Source of the DNA: Bacteriovorax sp037444575 | GTDB lineage: Bacteria; Bdellovibrionota; Bacteriovoracia; Bacteriovoracales; Bacteriovoracaceae | DNA length: 64,000 nt | Assembly (NCBI GenBank): GCA_037444575.1 | Contig: JBBIME010000005.1 | Coordinates: forward strand, 310,001-374,000 | Direction of reading: 5' to 3' | Part shown: one piece after another, positions 25,286 to 33,534 of the stretch | Position numbering within the stretch: the stretch's first letter is position 1 | Layout: every line of letters starts with the position of its first letter | Translations under genes and position numbers: made by a program | Notes under the pieces: model-generated | Seen by the model: the letters and a program-made list of their open reading frames with translations, nothing else | Told to the model about the DNA's origin: nothing | Databases searched by the model: none

Positions 25286-27529
25286 ATGGCAGGGCATATA
25301 ATTTCTATTATTGGTGGTAAAGGTGGACTGGGTAAATCTCAAGTAGCTGCCAACCTCGCTTTTGCTTATGCCATTGAAGGAAAAGTAAAAACTCTTCTTC
25401 TTGATTTTGATCAAAAAGCAAGCGGAGATCAGGACTTCATCACTGGGATGAAGGGAAAGAAGAATATTAAAGAACTCGCCGAGTTTAAAGGTGCTATTGA
25501 TCCGAATTCAATTCAGCAATTCGTGAGCATGAACCAAAACGTCTTTTACATTGGGATGCCTAATGATCCTGTTGCTGCTAATGGAATTGAAGTTGAGGCA
25601 TTAGGAAGAACTCTTAAGGCTGTAACGAATATTTATCCTATTACTATAATCGATGCAGGAAATGAATTAACTCCATTGGCGATTAAGGCTTTAGAGTTTT
25701 CAACGTTAATTTTTGTCGTGGTGACTCCTGATATTTTAGCGCTCAATCAAACCAAGCGTCTCTATTCAGATCTCATCACAATGATGTTTCCAAAAGACAT
25801 GATTCAATTTGTAGTCAATCAGGCACAACAAGGTCATCCCGTTACAAATGATGTAATTGCTAAAACTTTAGGGAAGCCAGTTTTTTCAGCGATCGCTAAA
25901 GATGATCAGAACTGTACACTTGCACTCAATCAAAAAAAACCAGTCATGCTCGTTGCAAGAAGTGGTGCTTTTGCTAAAGGGATTATTGATACAGTCAGAA
26001 GATTAAACGAGAAAAACGTTTTAAAGGCACTTGAAAATTTATCAAAGCCAGCAGATGCCGGTGTTAAGAAAGAAGAATCAAAAAGTGGTGCCCCTGCAAA
26101 GGGTGGTAAAAATCCATGGATTGAACTTAAATCGCGTATCCACAAAGCTCTTGTTGAAGAAATGGATTTGAAAAAAGCGGATGACAACGATCCCAAAGCA
26201 CAAATCATTTTGAGAGAGCAAACTAAAAAAATGGTTGTCGATCTTCTTGGAAAAGAAGATACAAAAGGCATTTTGAATACTCGCGAAGATATGAATCAGA
26301 TTGTAAAAGAAATCCTTGATGAAGCTTTAGGGCTTGGACCATTGGAGGATTTACTTCGTGATAAAACGATTTCAGAAATCATGGTTGTTGGGCCTTATAA
26401 AATTTATTACGAACAAAGCGGAAAGGTAAAACTCTCTGATGTTATCTTTACTAACGATCGACAAGTTCTAAATGTCATTGAAAGAATCGTAGCTCCGATT
26501 GGTAGACGTATTGATGAAAAAACACCTTACGTCGATGCTCGACTTCATGATGGATCACGCGTGCACGCAATCATTCCTCCTTCATCTATTGATGGATGTA
26601 CAATTACGATTCGTAAATTTCCAGACAAACGATTGACTCATAAAGATGCGATTAAGTTTGGGTCAATGACTGAAAACATGGCAGACTTTCTTCGAATCGC
26701 CGTTGAGGCCCATCGGAATATCATCGTCTCTGGTGGTACAGGTTCTGGTAAGACAACGCTTATTAATATTCTCGGAGGTTTTATTCAGGCCAACGAGCGT
26801 ATCATCACTTGTGAGGACTCCGCAGAGTTAAACTTCCCTCAAGAACATATTGTTCGACTTGAAACTCGTCCACCATCACTTGAAGGAGACGGAGGAATTG
26901 ATATTCGATGTCTTGTTAAACAAACACTGCGTATGAGACCAGATAGAATTGTAGTTGGTGAGTGTCGCGGTGGTGAGACGCTTGATATGTTACAAGCGAT
27001 GGGAACAGGTCACGATGGTTCAATGACAACGGTTCACTCAAATAATCCACGAGAGTGTATTGGCCGACTTGAAACACTTGTTCAGTATGCTGGAACATCA
27101 ATTTCTGCTAGAGCGATCAAAGAGATGATCGCGGGTGCAGTTCATTTGATCATTCAGCAATCGCGATTAGACGATGGTAGTAGAAAAGTTATGTATATTA
27201 CAGAGATCGGAGGCCTTCAGGGCGATACGATGATCTTGCAGGATATTTTTCTCTATGTTCAAAAAGACATGGATAAAAACGGAAAAATCATTGGTGAATT
27301 TCAAGCGACAGGATTTATTCCTAAATTTATTGAAGTGCTTGAGAGAAAAGGGTTTAACGTTCCTCGAGGGATTTTTAGCAATAGACCTCCGCAAGCAACA
27401 GGTGCAGCCCCAGCGGTTCCTGCTACTCCTAGTGCTGCAGCTCCAGCAACCCCAACCGCTAAACCGGCAACAGGTGCACCGGCAACACCAGCAGCAGCTC
27501 CGGCTGCAAAGCCACCGGTAAAAAAATAG
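25286..27529 (+). CDS. CpaE-CpaF fusion: MinD-like ATPase joined to Tad secretion ATPase
   Basis: 747 residues with two ATPases in one chain. Residues 1-260 are a MinD/ParA-type domain (CpaE/TadZ) with deviant Walker A GGKGGLGKSQ at 10-19 and a FDQKASGDQD region. Residues 275-700 are a type II/IV secretion ATPase (CpaF/TadA): Walker A GGTGSGKT at 483-490, an Asp-box in CEDSAELNF, Walker B as RIVVGECRGGE, and a His-box HDGSMTTVHSN. The last 45 residues are a Pro/Ala/Thr-rich tail. In most Tad loci these are separate proteins: TadZ places the machine, TadA powers it. GGAG precedes the ATG. Both ATPases look intact. Confidence 0.93.
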   Translation: MAGHIISIIGGKGGLGKSQVAANLAFAYAIEGKVKTLLLDFDQKASGDQDFITGMKGKKNIKELAEFKGAIDPNSIQQFVSMNQNVFYIGMPNDPVAANGIEVEALGRTLKAVTNIYPITIIDAGNELTPLAIKALEFSTLIFVVVTPDILALNQTKRLYSDLITMMFPKDMIQFVVNQAQQGHPVTNDVIAKTLGKPVFSAIAKDDQNCTLALNQKKPVMLVARSGAFAKGIIDTVRRLNEKNVLKALENLSKPADAGVKKEESKSGAPAKGGKNPWIELKSRIHKALVEEMDLKKADDNDPKAQIILREQTKKMVVDLLGKEDTKGILNTREDMNQIVKEILDEALGLGPLEDLLRDKTISEIMVVGPYKIYYEQSGKVKLSDVIFTNDRQVLNVIERIVAPIGRRIDEKTPYVDARLHDGSRVHAIIPPSSIDGCTITIRKFPDKRLTHKDAIKFGSMTENMADFLRIAVEAHRNIIVSGGTGSGKTTLINILGGFIQANERIITCEDSAELNFPQEHIVRLETRPPSLEGDGGIDIRCLVKQTLRMRPDRIVVGECRGGETLDMLQAMGTGHDGSMTTVHSNNPRECIGRLETLVQYAGTSISARAIKEMIAGAVHLIIQQSRLDDGSRKVMYITEIGGLQGDTMILQDIFLYVQKDMDKNGKIIGEFQATGFIPKFIEVLERKGFNVPRGIFSNRPPQATGAAPAVPATPSAAAPATPTAKPATGAPATPAAAPAAKPPVKK

Positions 27530-27538
27530 GAGTAGGGT

Positions 27539-28429
27539 GTGAGTTCATTTATAGACATAATCGGACTCAAAGGACTCATTCTTGTAGTGGGTGGCTTGAT
27601 CTTCACTCTGAGCTATAAATACTCGGTTAATATTTTTGATTGGGTTGAACAGCAAACTTATGGAACGCGAACATACATCATGGAAAAACTGGAATTTCTT
27701 TTTATAGAAATTCCTCAAGACAGACTTACTTACATTTTACTTGCTTCTTCCGTTGGGATCGGAGCTATTGTTTTTCTATTGCTTGGTTTTATGGGATCTT
27801 GGGTTCTTGGAATTATTTTGGGATCAGTTCTGGCGTTCATTGGCTTTAAGGCCCCGAGGATTATTGTTGATCACTTAGTTCAAAAAAGGATCAAAGCGTA
27901 TTCGCTCCAGATGGTCGATGCACTACAACTTCTCTCCAATGGAATTCGCGCAGGTCTGTCTGTTCCTCAGGCCATTGGGATGATTGTAGATGAGATGCCA
28001 GCTCCAATCTCTCAAGAATTTAATATTATTTTACAGCAAAATAGAATTGGTGTTCCTCTTGAAGAATGCTTTGAAAATTTATCAAAGCGCGTGCCTCTTG
28101 AAGATAATGATATGTTTGTGTCTTCTGTGAATATTCTTCGAGAAACAGGGGGGAACCTTGCAGAGACTTTTGACACCATTGTCGACGTAATTCGCGAGCG
28201 AGTGAGACTGCAACAAAAAATTGACACTTTCACTGCACAGGGGATGTTTCAGGGAATGGTTATTGGGGCCATGCCTTATGCCTTGGGACTCATTTATTAT
28301 CTGCAGGATCCCGCTTCAATGACTCCACTATTTACCACAGTAATTGGCTTCATAATGCTATTTTTTGCTGTCTGTTTCGATTTAGCAGGCATTTACGTTA
28401 TAATGAGAATTGTAAAAATTAAGATTTAA
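27539..28429 (+). CDS. Tad pilus inner-membrane protein, TadB/TadC (GspF-fold)
   Basis: 296 residues from a GTG start with AGGAGTAGG upstream. About four membrane helices flank a cytoplasmic T2SSF domain (QMVDALQLLSNGIRAGLSVPQAIG ... LPLED-type segment RVPLEDNDMFVSSVNILRETGG). TadB and TadC normally form a pair; only one such gene is present here, so it may do both jobs as a homodimer, or its partner is elsewhere. It directly follows the CpaE-CpaF fusion. Confidence 0.9.
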   Translation: MSSFIDIIGLKGLILVVGGLIFTLSYKYSVNIFDWVEQQTYGTRTYIMEKLEFLFIEIPQDRLTYILLASSVGIGAIVFLLLGFMGSWVLGIILGSVLAFIGFKAPRIIVDHLVQKRIKAYSLQMVDALQLLSNGIRAGLSVPQAIGMIVDEMPAPISQEFNIILQQNRIGVPLEECFENLSKRVPLEDNDMFVSSVNILRETGGNLAETFDTIVDVIRERVRLQQKIDTFTAQGMFQGMVIGAMPYALGLIYYLQDPASMTPLFTTVIGFIMLFFAVCFDLAGIYVIMRIVKIKI

Positions 28430-28492
28430 AGAATTTGGGTTAAACGACCGAAATATAAAATGGAATTTTTTCTTAACAAGGATTTATGTTTT

Positions 28493-30121
28493 ATGAACTT
28501 GAAAAAATCACTAGTTGCCCTCTCCTTGCTGCCTCTTGTAGCTTTTGGTGGAGTTAATTTAAAAAACGGTAACTTCTATATCACTTATACTGACATTGTC
28601 GTACCTGGTGGCGACCACGATCTGGAAGTCACAAGAACCTATAATGCTAAATCAACAGAGAATGGATGGTTTGGTTTTGGTTGGGGATCTCTCTATGAAA
28701 CGAAGCTCGTCGTTTCAGCTGATGGCTCTGTTGTTGTTATTGAAAACGGATCTGGAGCTCAAACGCGTTTCGTTCCAAAGGAATCAATAAATGTTGATTC
28801 AGCTTCAAAGAAAATTGTAGAAGCTATGAAGAAAAAAGAGCCAATGAGCGAAGCTGCAATTCAAGCATTGATAACACGTTTAAAAAACGATGCTGAACTT
28901 CGTCAGGTGTATTCAAAAAAATACAATGTTGAGACAAAGCTTGCTGATGGAACAACACTTTATTCAAATGACCGCGGAATTCAAACTCTAGTTAAAGAAA
29001 AAGAAGGATACAAAAGAAGTAATTCTGATGGCCGCACGGACTTTTTTGATAACGAAGGTAAGCTCGTTAAAATCACAGATAAAAATGGGTATGCAATCTC
29101 ATTTGAATATAAAGATAAACAACTTTATGCAATTAAAGATACGCAAGCAAAACAAATTCTTGTTGAGTGGTATCCTGATGGGAAAATGAAAAGTGCCTCA
29201 TCTGCAGGAGACAAGAAGACAAGTTACGTTTATGACCAAAAAGGTAACTTGACTCAAAGTAGTGATGTCGGTGGAAATAGTTATAAATATGATTACGACG
29301 GAAATCACAACTTAACGACTATTACCTATGTTGATAACTCAAAGATGCAAATCAAGTATGACAAAAGCTCATTTGCAACTGAAGTTATCGAAAGAAATGG
29401 AGAGTCTACTAAGTATAAGTACGAAAACAATCCTAAAAATCCAGACTTCCACTACTGGACAACTGTTACAAAAAAACCAGCGGAAGGGCCAGCGACAAGC
29501 AGCCGTTACGAATACGAAATTAAAACGAAGCCAGATGGGCAACAGTACACTTATAGAATTGCTACTGAAGTTGACGGTATAAAAACTGAGACTATCTATT
29601 CTGAATGTTGTTCTCTTCCACTTAAAATCACTCGTGGAAAAGATGTAACAACTTTTGAATACAACGCTAAAGGACTTCTAACTAAGAAAACATCAACTAA
29701 AGGTGAGTTCGTTCAACTTGATTACGATGACAAGATCAACAAGATCACAAAAGTTGTAAACAACGAAGGCTGGACAACTTTCCAATACGATAAATCTGGA
29801 AATCTTTCTAAAGCTGTAAATAGCTCTGGAAAATCAGTTCTTCTTATCTACGATCGCGCTGGGAAAATTACAAAAATGATTGACCAGGAAAAGAACAATG
29901 AAAAGACCCGCAGAACACTTTCGTTCAAATACAATTCAATGGGAAAACCTGTTGAAATTGAAATGGAAAATGTGGGAATTATCAACGTAGCTTATGACAA
30001 CTATGGCGAGATTAAAAAAGTAGAGTCTAAAGCTGGAGCGAAGATGGCCCTACAGGTTACACAGGCATTTCAATCTCTTTTAAGTATTGTTAAACCTGCA
30101 GGTGTTAATTTAAATATGTAA
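28493..30121 (+). CDS. Secreted RHS/YD-repeat protein
   Basis: About 542 residues. Signal peptide (LKKSLVALSLLPLVAFGG), an N-terminal RHS-leader segment (NGNFYITYTDIVVPGGDHDLEVTRTYN, quoted here in parts: NGNFYITYTD then VPGGDHDLEVTRTYN) followed by FGFGWGSLYE, then roughly a dozen YD-type repeats such as YDQKGNLTQSSDVGGNSYKY and YDKSGNLSKAVN. The end has no RHS core closure and no toxin domain; it stops after a short Ala/Gln-rich segment. RHS shells elsewhere encapsulate toxins or act as surface adhesins; this truncated form is likelier a surface or pilus-associated protein. The frame opens at 28460; ATG at 28493 starts the signal peptide. It follows the Tad genes by 63 bp. Confidence 0.85.
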   Translation: MNLKKSLVALSLLPLVAFGGVNLKNGNFYITYTDIVVPGGDHDLEVTRTYNAKSTENGWFGFGWGSLYETKLVVSADGSVVVIENGSGAQTRFVPKESINVDSASKKIVEAMKKKEPMSEAAIQALITRLKNDAELRQVYSKKYNVETKLADGTTLYSNDRGIQTLVKEKEGYKRSNSDGRTDFFDNEGKLVKITDKNGYAISFEYKDKQLYAIKDTQAKQILVEWYPDGKMKSASSAGDKKTSYVYDQKGNLTQSSDVGGNSYKYDYDGNHNLTTITYVDNSKMQIKYDKSSFATEVIERNGESTKYKYENNPKNPDFHYWTTVTKKPAEGPATSSRYEYEIKTKPDGQQYTYRIATEVDGIKTETIYSECCSLPLKITRGKDVTTFEYNAKGLLTKKTSTKGEFVQLDYDDKINKITKVVNNEGWTTFQYDKSGNLSKAVNSSGKSVLLIYDRAGKITKMIDQEKNNEKTRRTLSFKYNSMGKPVEIEMENVGIINVAYDNYGEIKKVESKAGAKMALQVTQAFQSLLSIVKPAGVNLNM

Positions 30122-30175
30122 TTGACCGATACACTCTTTAGAGAATCGAGAGAGAATCGAAGAAGGAGAAGAACT

Positions 30176-30448
30176 ATGAAGATTTTAATGACAGTGATTA
30201 TGGCAATGTCGGTATCAACATCAATCTATGCAGCAAAGTGCGACGTAGGTGGAGCGTGTACTGTAGAAGCAGACTGTAAGGCCAATGGAGACGCAAAAGA
30301 CTATGCACTTAATGCTGGTAAATGCGTAAAGGTCACAGCAGCAGAAGCCGCAACTCATTGCGAAGGTATCGTTCAATCTAAGGACAAGACACCTGCTCAA
30401 GCTGATGCACCAGCTGATTCAACTGGAAGTTCAGCTACTCATAAATAG
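30176..30448 (+). CDS. Small secreted cysteine-containing protein
   Basis: 90 residues with a signal peptide (MKILMTVIMAMSVSTSIYA), five cysteines (CDVGGACTVEADC, GKCVKV, THCEGI) and a polar Asp/Ala/Ser tail. AAGGAG precedes the ATG at 30176, so the upstream TTG at 30122 is not needed. Function unknown; secreted or periplasmic. A strong terminator follows. Confidence 0.78.
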   Translation: MKILMTVIMAMSVSTSIYAAKCDVGGACTVEADCKANGDAKDYALNAGKCVKVTAAEAATHCEGIVQSKDKTPAQADAPADSTGSSATHK

Positions 30449-30460
30449 AATTAATATTTT

Positions 30461-30497
30461 CAAGACTGTCTAAAAATTAGGCAGTCTTGATATTTTT
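30461..30497 (+). terminator. Rho-independent terminator
   Basis: CAAGACTGTCTA pairs with TAGGCAGTCTTG (12 bp with one T-G) around a 5-nt loop, followed by ATATTTTTT. Ends the RHS/small-protein unit. Confidence 0.9.
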
Positions 30498-30581
30498 TAC
30501 CCTCCTCTTCTTAAAATTCATTTATTCAACACAATTCAAGTTAGTATCACTTTTAATTAATATTTTTAAGGATTGGTATTA

Positions 30582-31112
30582 ATGAGAATCTCATTTCCTT
30601 TTATCTTAACTGTGACACTTCTTTTATCTCTTATGCCAGTAAGAGCATTTAGCTCTTCTCGAGTTCAGGATATTGTCGCTGTTGATGTTACAGAACGACT
30701 TGAAACGATTGATACTCTCAAAAAATCCTTGAGAGAGTTAAAGGTACAATTATCTGTTTACAGCACAGCTTTAGATGAAGAAAAAAGCAAAAAAAGTCAT
30801 AAGAAAATTTTTGTGAACAGTAAAAAGGTTGCTGATGCAGTAACAGCGTTTACCATTCTTGGAGGTACAATTGCCTCTCATTATTTTAAAGACGACGTAA
30901 AGGTCATAAAAATAGCTTCTTTGATTGGGGGGCTCTCGGCATCTACTTCTGTTCTAACTAATTTGATGGCCGATTTATCGAATGATCAAGTTCAAGAAAT
31001 TCAGGATAAAATTGATGATTTAAATATCATCATTAAGGCTTCCATTGCCAACCTAAATAACGAGATACAGCTTCTCTGTCAGTCTGAGCCAAGTAATCAA
31101 ATGTGCCGTTAA
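30582..31112 (+). CDS. Secreted helical protein with hydrophobic segments, function unknown
   Basis: About 176 residues: signal peptide (FPFILTVTLLLSLMPVRAFS), a coiled-coil-like stretch (ERLETIDTLKKSLRELKVQL), two moderately hydrophobic helices (DAVTAFTILGGTIASHYF and IASLIGGLSASTSVLTNLM) and a second coiled coil. ATG at 30582 is chosen with AAGGA 10 nt upstream; an in-frame TTG lies at 30573. No family recognised. Confidence 0.75.
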   Translation: MRISFPFILTVTLLLSLMPVRAFSSSRVQDIVAVDVTERLETIDTLKKSLRELKVQLSVYSTALDEEKSKKSHKKIFVNSKKVADAVTAFTILGGTIASHYFKDDVKVIKIASLIGGLSASTSVLTNLMADLSNDQVQEIQDKIDDLNIIIKASIANLNNEIQLLCQSEPSNQMCR

Positions 31113-31116
31113 TGAG

Positions 31117-31133
31117 TGTCTAAAGTTTAGACA
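31117..31133 (+). repeat. Short perfect hairpin
   Basis: TGTCTAAA-G-TTTAGACA, an 8-bp inverted repeat just after the preceding stop codon, without a T-run. Possibly a weak terminator or mRNA 3' end. Confidence 0.5.
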
Positions 31134-31202
31134 GTTCATTTGCGCTTTCAACAGTCTTCAATTTTCGCCTCCATTAACTCATTAAAAAATCGAGTTCCAG
31201 TT

Positions 31203-31218
31203 TGGCATTCCTTGTGCA
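31203..31218 (+). promoter_or_regulatory. Sigma-54-type promoter before the first AEIGED peptide gene
   Basis: TGGCATTCCTTGTGCA: GG at 31204-31205 and GC at 31216-31217 with exactly 10 bp between, as for -24/-12 elements. The -12 element is less perfect than at the paralogue. Confidence 0.55.
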
Positions 31219-31250
31219 GTATTCATAAGCAAATGAACAGGGGGAATTGT

Positions 31251-31439
31251 ATGAAACTTTTAACTTTAATAACTCTTTCTTTAATCTCGTTAAATTTATT
31301 TTCTGCTGAAATAGGTGAAGATAGAAAAGGTGAATGTCCATATTCTAACCAATCTTTAAAGAGAGAAGAAAAACCAGTCGTGAATTCTAACGTTGATATG
31401 GAAGAAGTTGAAAAAGAAGTAGGAGCTATCAGAAAATAA
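31251..31439 (+). CDS. Small secreted AEIGED peptide, copy 1
   Basis: 62 residues: signal peptide (MKLLTLITLSLISLNLFS), then AEIGEDRKGECPYSNQ and a charged tail. Shares SAEIGED.K..CPY..Q with the next gene, so the two are paralogues. ATG at 31251 has GGGGGAATTGT upstream. One cysteine in the mature part might form a dimer disulfide. A terminator follows. Function unknown. Confidence 0.75.
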   Translation: MKLLTLITLSLISLNLFSAEIGEDRKGECPYSNQSLKREEKPVVNSNVDMEEVEKEVGAIRK

Positions 31440-31467
31440 TCAATTTTAACATTTCGAAAAATAGAAG

Positions 31468-31494
31468 AGGCCTAGTTTTTACTAGGCCTTTTTA
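31468..31494 (+). terminator. Rho-independent terminator
   Basis: AGGCCTAG-TTTTTA-CTAGGCCT (perfect 8-bp stem) followed by TTTTTA. Confidence 0.92.
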
Positions 31495-31610
31495 TGTTTG
31501 CGAGTCTGCTATTTTTTAATATCTGCCTAGTTCTTCGACAGCACTGTCCACATTTTAGTCACAACGTAATTTTTACACAGGTAACTTGCTTAAATTGCAA
31601 CACTGAAATT

Positions 31611-31626
31611 TGGCACGAACGCTGCA
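31611..31626 (+). promoter_or_regulatory. Sigma-54-type promoter before the second AEIGED peptide gene
   Basis: TGGCACGAACGCTGCA differs at one base from TGGCACG-N4-TTGCA; GG and GC are exactly 10 bp apart. About 48 bp before the start codon. Confidence 0.7.
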
Positions 31627-31672
31627 ATATTAAAAAACAAGAAAACTTAAAAAAAACCGTCAGGGGGAATTT

Positions 31673-31858
31673 ATGAAAGCACTAGTAATCGCATCACTTT
31701 TATTTTTTGGTTTAAGAGCAATGTCAGCTGAAATTGGTGAAGATCAAAAAAGCCCATGCCCTTATGCTGATCAAGGTGCAAGAGTAGCGAAAGAAAAAAT
31801 CTCAGTTGAAACTGAAACTGTTAAGGATGACCAAGGATCAAAAGCAACTAGCAAATAA
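31673..31858 (+). CDS. Small secreted AEIGED peptide, copy 2
   Basis: 61 residues with a signal peptide (MKALVIASLLFFGLRAMS) followed by AEIGEDQKSPCPYADQ and a polar tail rich in Glu, Lys and Ser. It is paralogous to the peptide at 31251 and has the same AGGGGGAATT ribosome-binding region, but its own promoter and terminator. Function unknown; secreted or periplasmic. Confidence 0.75.
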   Translation: MKALVIASLLFFGLRAMSAEIGEDQKSPCPYADQGARVAKEKISVETETVKDDQGSKATSK

Positions 31859-31896
31859 GATAAAACGATATTTCTCCACTCCACACACACAAAAAG

Positions 31897-31930
31897 AAAG
31901 GCCCACCGAATGGTGGGCCTTTTATTTTTA
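31897..31930. terminator. Bidirectional terminator
   Basis: AAAGGCCCACC-GAAT-GGTGGGCCTTT (perfect 11-bp stem) with T-rich tails on both strands, serving the peptide gene on the plus strand and the lipoprotein gene on the minus strand. Confidence 0.92.
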
Positions 31931-31949
31931 TCTTTGTAAGTAATTTTGA

Positions 31950-32570
31950 TTAACGACAAACACCATAGTAATCGTAAATGCGATCAACACTTGTTGAGTT
32001 ACCATGAAAACTAGCTAGTACTTCTTGTTTATCCACGCTCACTAGATCAACTGAAAGATCGCGACCAGTGATACGGTTGTGGAATTCTACGTCACGGTAT
32101 CCTGGGTATGAAACACTTACGTCTTGGCAGAATTGGTGACATGTATATCTATCACATTCAGATCTACAGACAGTTTCATATCTTACGACTGAGCAAGTTT
32201 CTGTTCCGCGAACTCTTTCCGTTGTTCTCACAGATGTATCGATGTCACCTTGGACGTCAAAAGGTTGTCCGATTTCATTGTGAGAAATAGCAATTTTTCC
32301 ATCGTATGGAACTTTTAGATCATTTTTTCCTTTGATTGGAATAAGGACATTGTCATTTCCACCAAGATTAACTTTTAAAGTATAGTTTTTATCGCTGATA
32401 GCGTGCAGGCGAGCGCTATAAAGTCCAGGCTTAATCTTTGCTTCTGTTCTACCTTGGTAAAGAAAGCCACTTTTCTTGTTAACAGTTAATTCTTTTTTGA
32501 CATCAAGATTACCATGTATACATGATGTTGCCATAACTGAAGCGAGTAATATCCCTAAGATCTTTTTCAT
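31950..32570 (-). CDS. Lipoprotein, function unknown
   Basis: 206 residues with a lipoprotein signal (MKKILGILLASVMATSC; Cys17 as lipid attachment site). A beta-rich N-terminal half is followed by a cysteine-rich segment with CSVVRYETVCRSECDRYTC and then HQFC. The C-terminal part includes YPGYRDVEFHNRITGRDLSV. Expected in the outer or inner membrane facing the periplasm. No family recognised. It shares a terminator with the peptide gene on the other strand. Confidence 0.8.
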   Translation of the reverse strand: MKKILGILLASVMATSCIHGNLDVKKELTVNKKSGFLYQGRTEAKIKPGLYSARLHAISDKNYTLKVNLGGNDNVLIPIKGKNDLKVPYDGKIAISHNEIGQPFDVQGDIDTSVRTTERVRGTETCSVVRYETVCRSECDRYTCHQFCQDVSVSYPGYRDVEFHNRITGRDLSVDLVSVDKQEVLASFHGNSTSVDRIYDYYGVCR

Positions 32571-32661
32571 ATTCCATCCTTTTTTTAAACACTAAATCAC
32601 AGTGGATTCTTCATACAATGTGCTTTGGTCGAATGGAAAGTTCCCTGGTAATTATTACAGA

Positions 32662-32997
32662 CTATTTGTCGTCGTTGCTTAAAACCTTTCTTAGGCGCTC
32701 GCGTTCTTCGTCGGTGTAGGTGTCATCAGAGTGCTTGATTTCTTTATGAATCTTTTTTTGCACACCTGCTAATTTGGTTTGAATTTCATCTTTTTCGAAA
32801 GGCTCAGAATTAGAGTATAGCTTTCTTGAGTAGCGTTTAGTTGTTGAGATCTTTTGTTTAGTTGTCATTACTGCCTTGTCTGCATAAGGAGTGACAAGGC
32901 CATAAAACTTATCAAATAGGTGGCGTCCTCCACCAATGGGAATACAAAGGATGGCAAAGCTTAAAGTGAAATAAAAAACAAAGCGAACCAAAAACAT
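32662..32997 (-). CDS. Small membrane-anchored protein
   Basis: 111 residues: one N-terminal hydrophobic helix (MFLVRFVFYFTLSFAILCIPI) and a charged cytoplasmic or periplasmic tail rich in Lys and Glu that ends with a helix of EERERLRKVL. Starts 9 nt after the CheY-like gene, so probably co-transcribed with it. Function unknown. Confidence 0.7.
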   Translation of the reverse strand: MFLVRFVFYFTLSFAILCIPIGGGRHLFDKFYGLVTPYADKAVMTTKQKISTTKRYSRKLYSNSEPFEKDEIQTKLAGVQKKIHKEIKHSDDTYTDEERERLRKVLSNDDK

Positions 32998-33006
32998 AAA
33001 TCTTCC

Positions 33007-33408
33007 TTAGTGATTTTCAACAATCCTTTCAATCTTTTCTACAGATTTAATTAAATCTTCTTTCTCAAATGGCTTTTGTAAAAAATCGACAGCTCCATTT
33101 GAAATGGATTCAATAACTACACTTTCAATATTAAGCGAAGACATCATGATTAGGAAGCGCTCCCATGTCTGTTTTTCTTGAAAATGTTTAGCGAGTTCAA
33201 GTCCCGAGATATCTGGCATGACGACATCAATGAAAATAAGATTGGCCTTGGTAGAATGAGCTATTTGAATTGCTTCTTCTGCCGTTTTTGACTGTCCGAC
33301 AACATTGAAGCCTTCGTTGGTTAAGATTTCTGCCATTGAGCGGCGGTTGAAATCAGAATCGTCGACGATCAAAATTTTTAATTTGTCATGATTGCGAGGT
33401 GGCTTCAT
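33007..33408 (-). CDS. CheY-like single-domain response regulator
   Basis: 133 residues made of one receiver domain. The acidic pocket is D16/D17 in ILIVDDSDF, the phospho-acceptor is D61 in FIDVVMPDISG, the conserved Ser is in MSSLN, and the Lys is K112 in QKPFEKEDL. No output domain, so it probably works by protein-protein interaction, like CheY or a phosphorelay intermediate. No cognate kinase is adjacent; the nearest histidine kinase is at 41.8-43.5 kb. Confidence 0.93.
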   Translation of the reverse strand: MKPPRNHDKLKILIVDDSDFNRRSMAEILTNEGFNVVGQSKTAEEAIQIAHSTKANLIFIDVVMPDISGLELAKHFQEKQTWERFLIMMSSLNIESVVIESISNGAVDFLQKPFEKEDLIKSVEKIERIVENH

Positions 33409-33472
33409 AGTGGTGTCCTAATTGATAGTTATAATGTAATCATAACAAGAAATAGGACTAATAAAAAAAGAA

Positions 33473-33503
33473 AAACCAACAATGCTGTTGGTTTCTCTTT
33501 TTT
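33473..33503 (-). terminator. Terminator of lon
   Basis: Inverted repeat AAACCAACA/TGTTGGTTT around ATGC. On the minus strand it is followed by TTCTTTTTTT, so it ends transcription coming from lon; it also has T-runs on the plus strand. Confidence 0.75.
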
Positions 33504-33534
33504 AATCAGACAATTTTACTCAGAATCTCATCAA

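Noticed and set aside
27301..27606. Minus-strand frame rich in Gly and Ala
   Set aside because: Antisense of the Pro/Ala tail of the CpaE-CpaF fusion.
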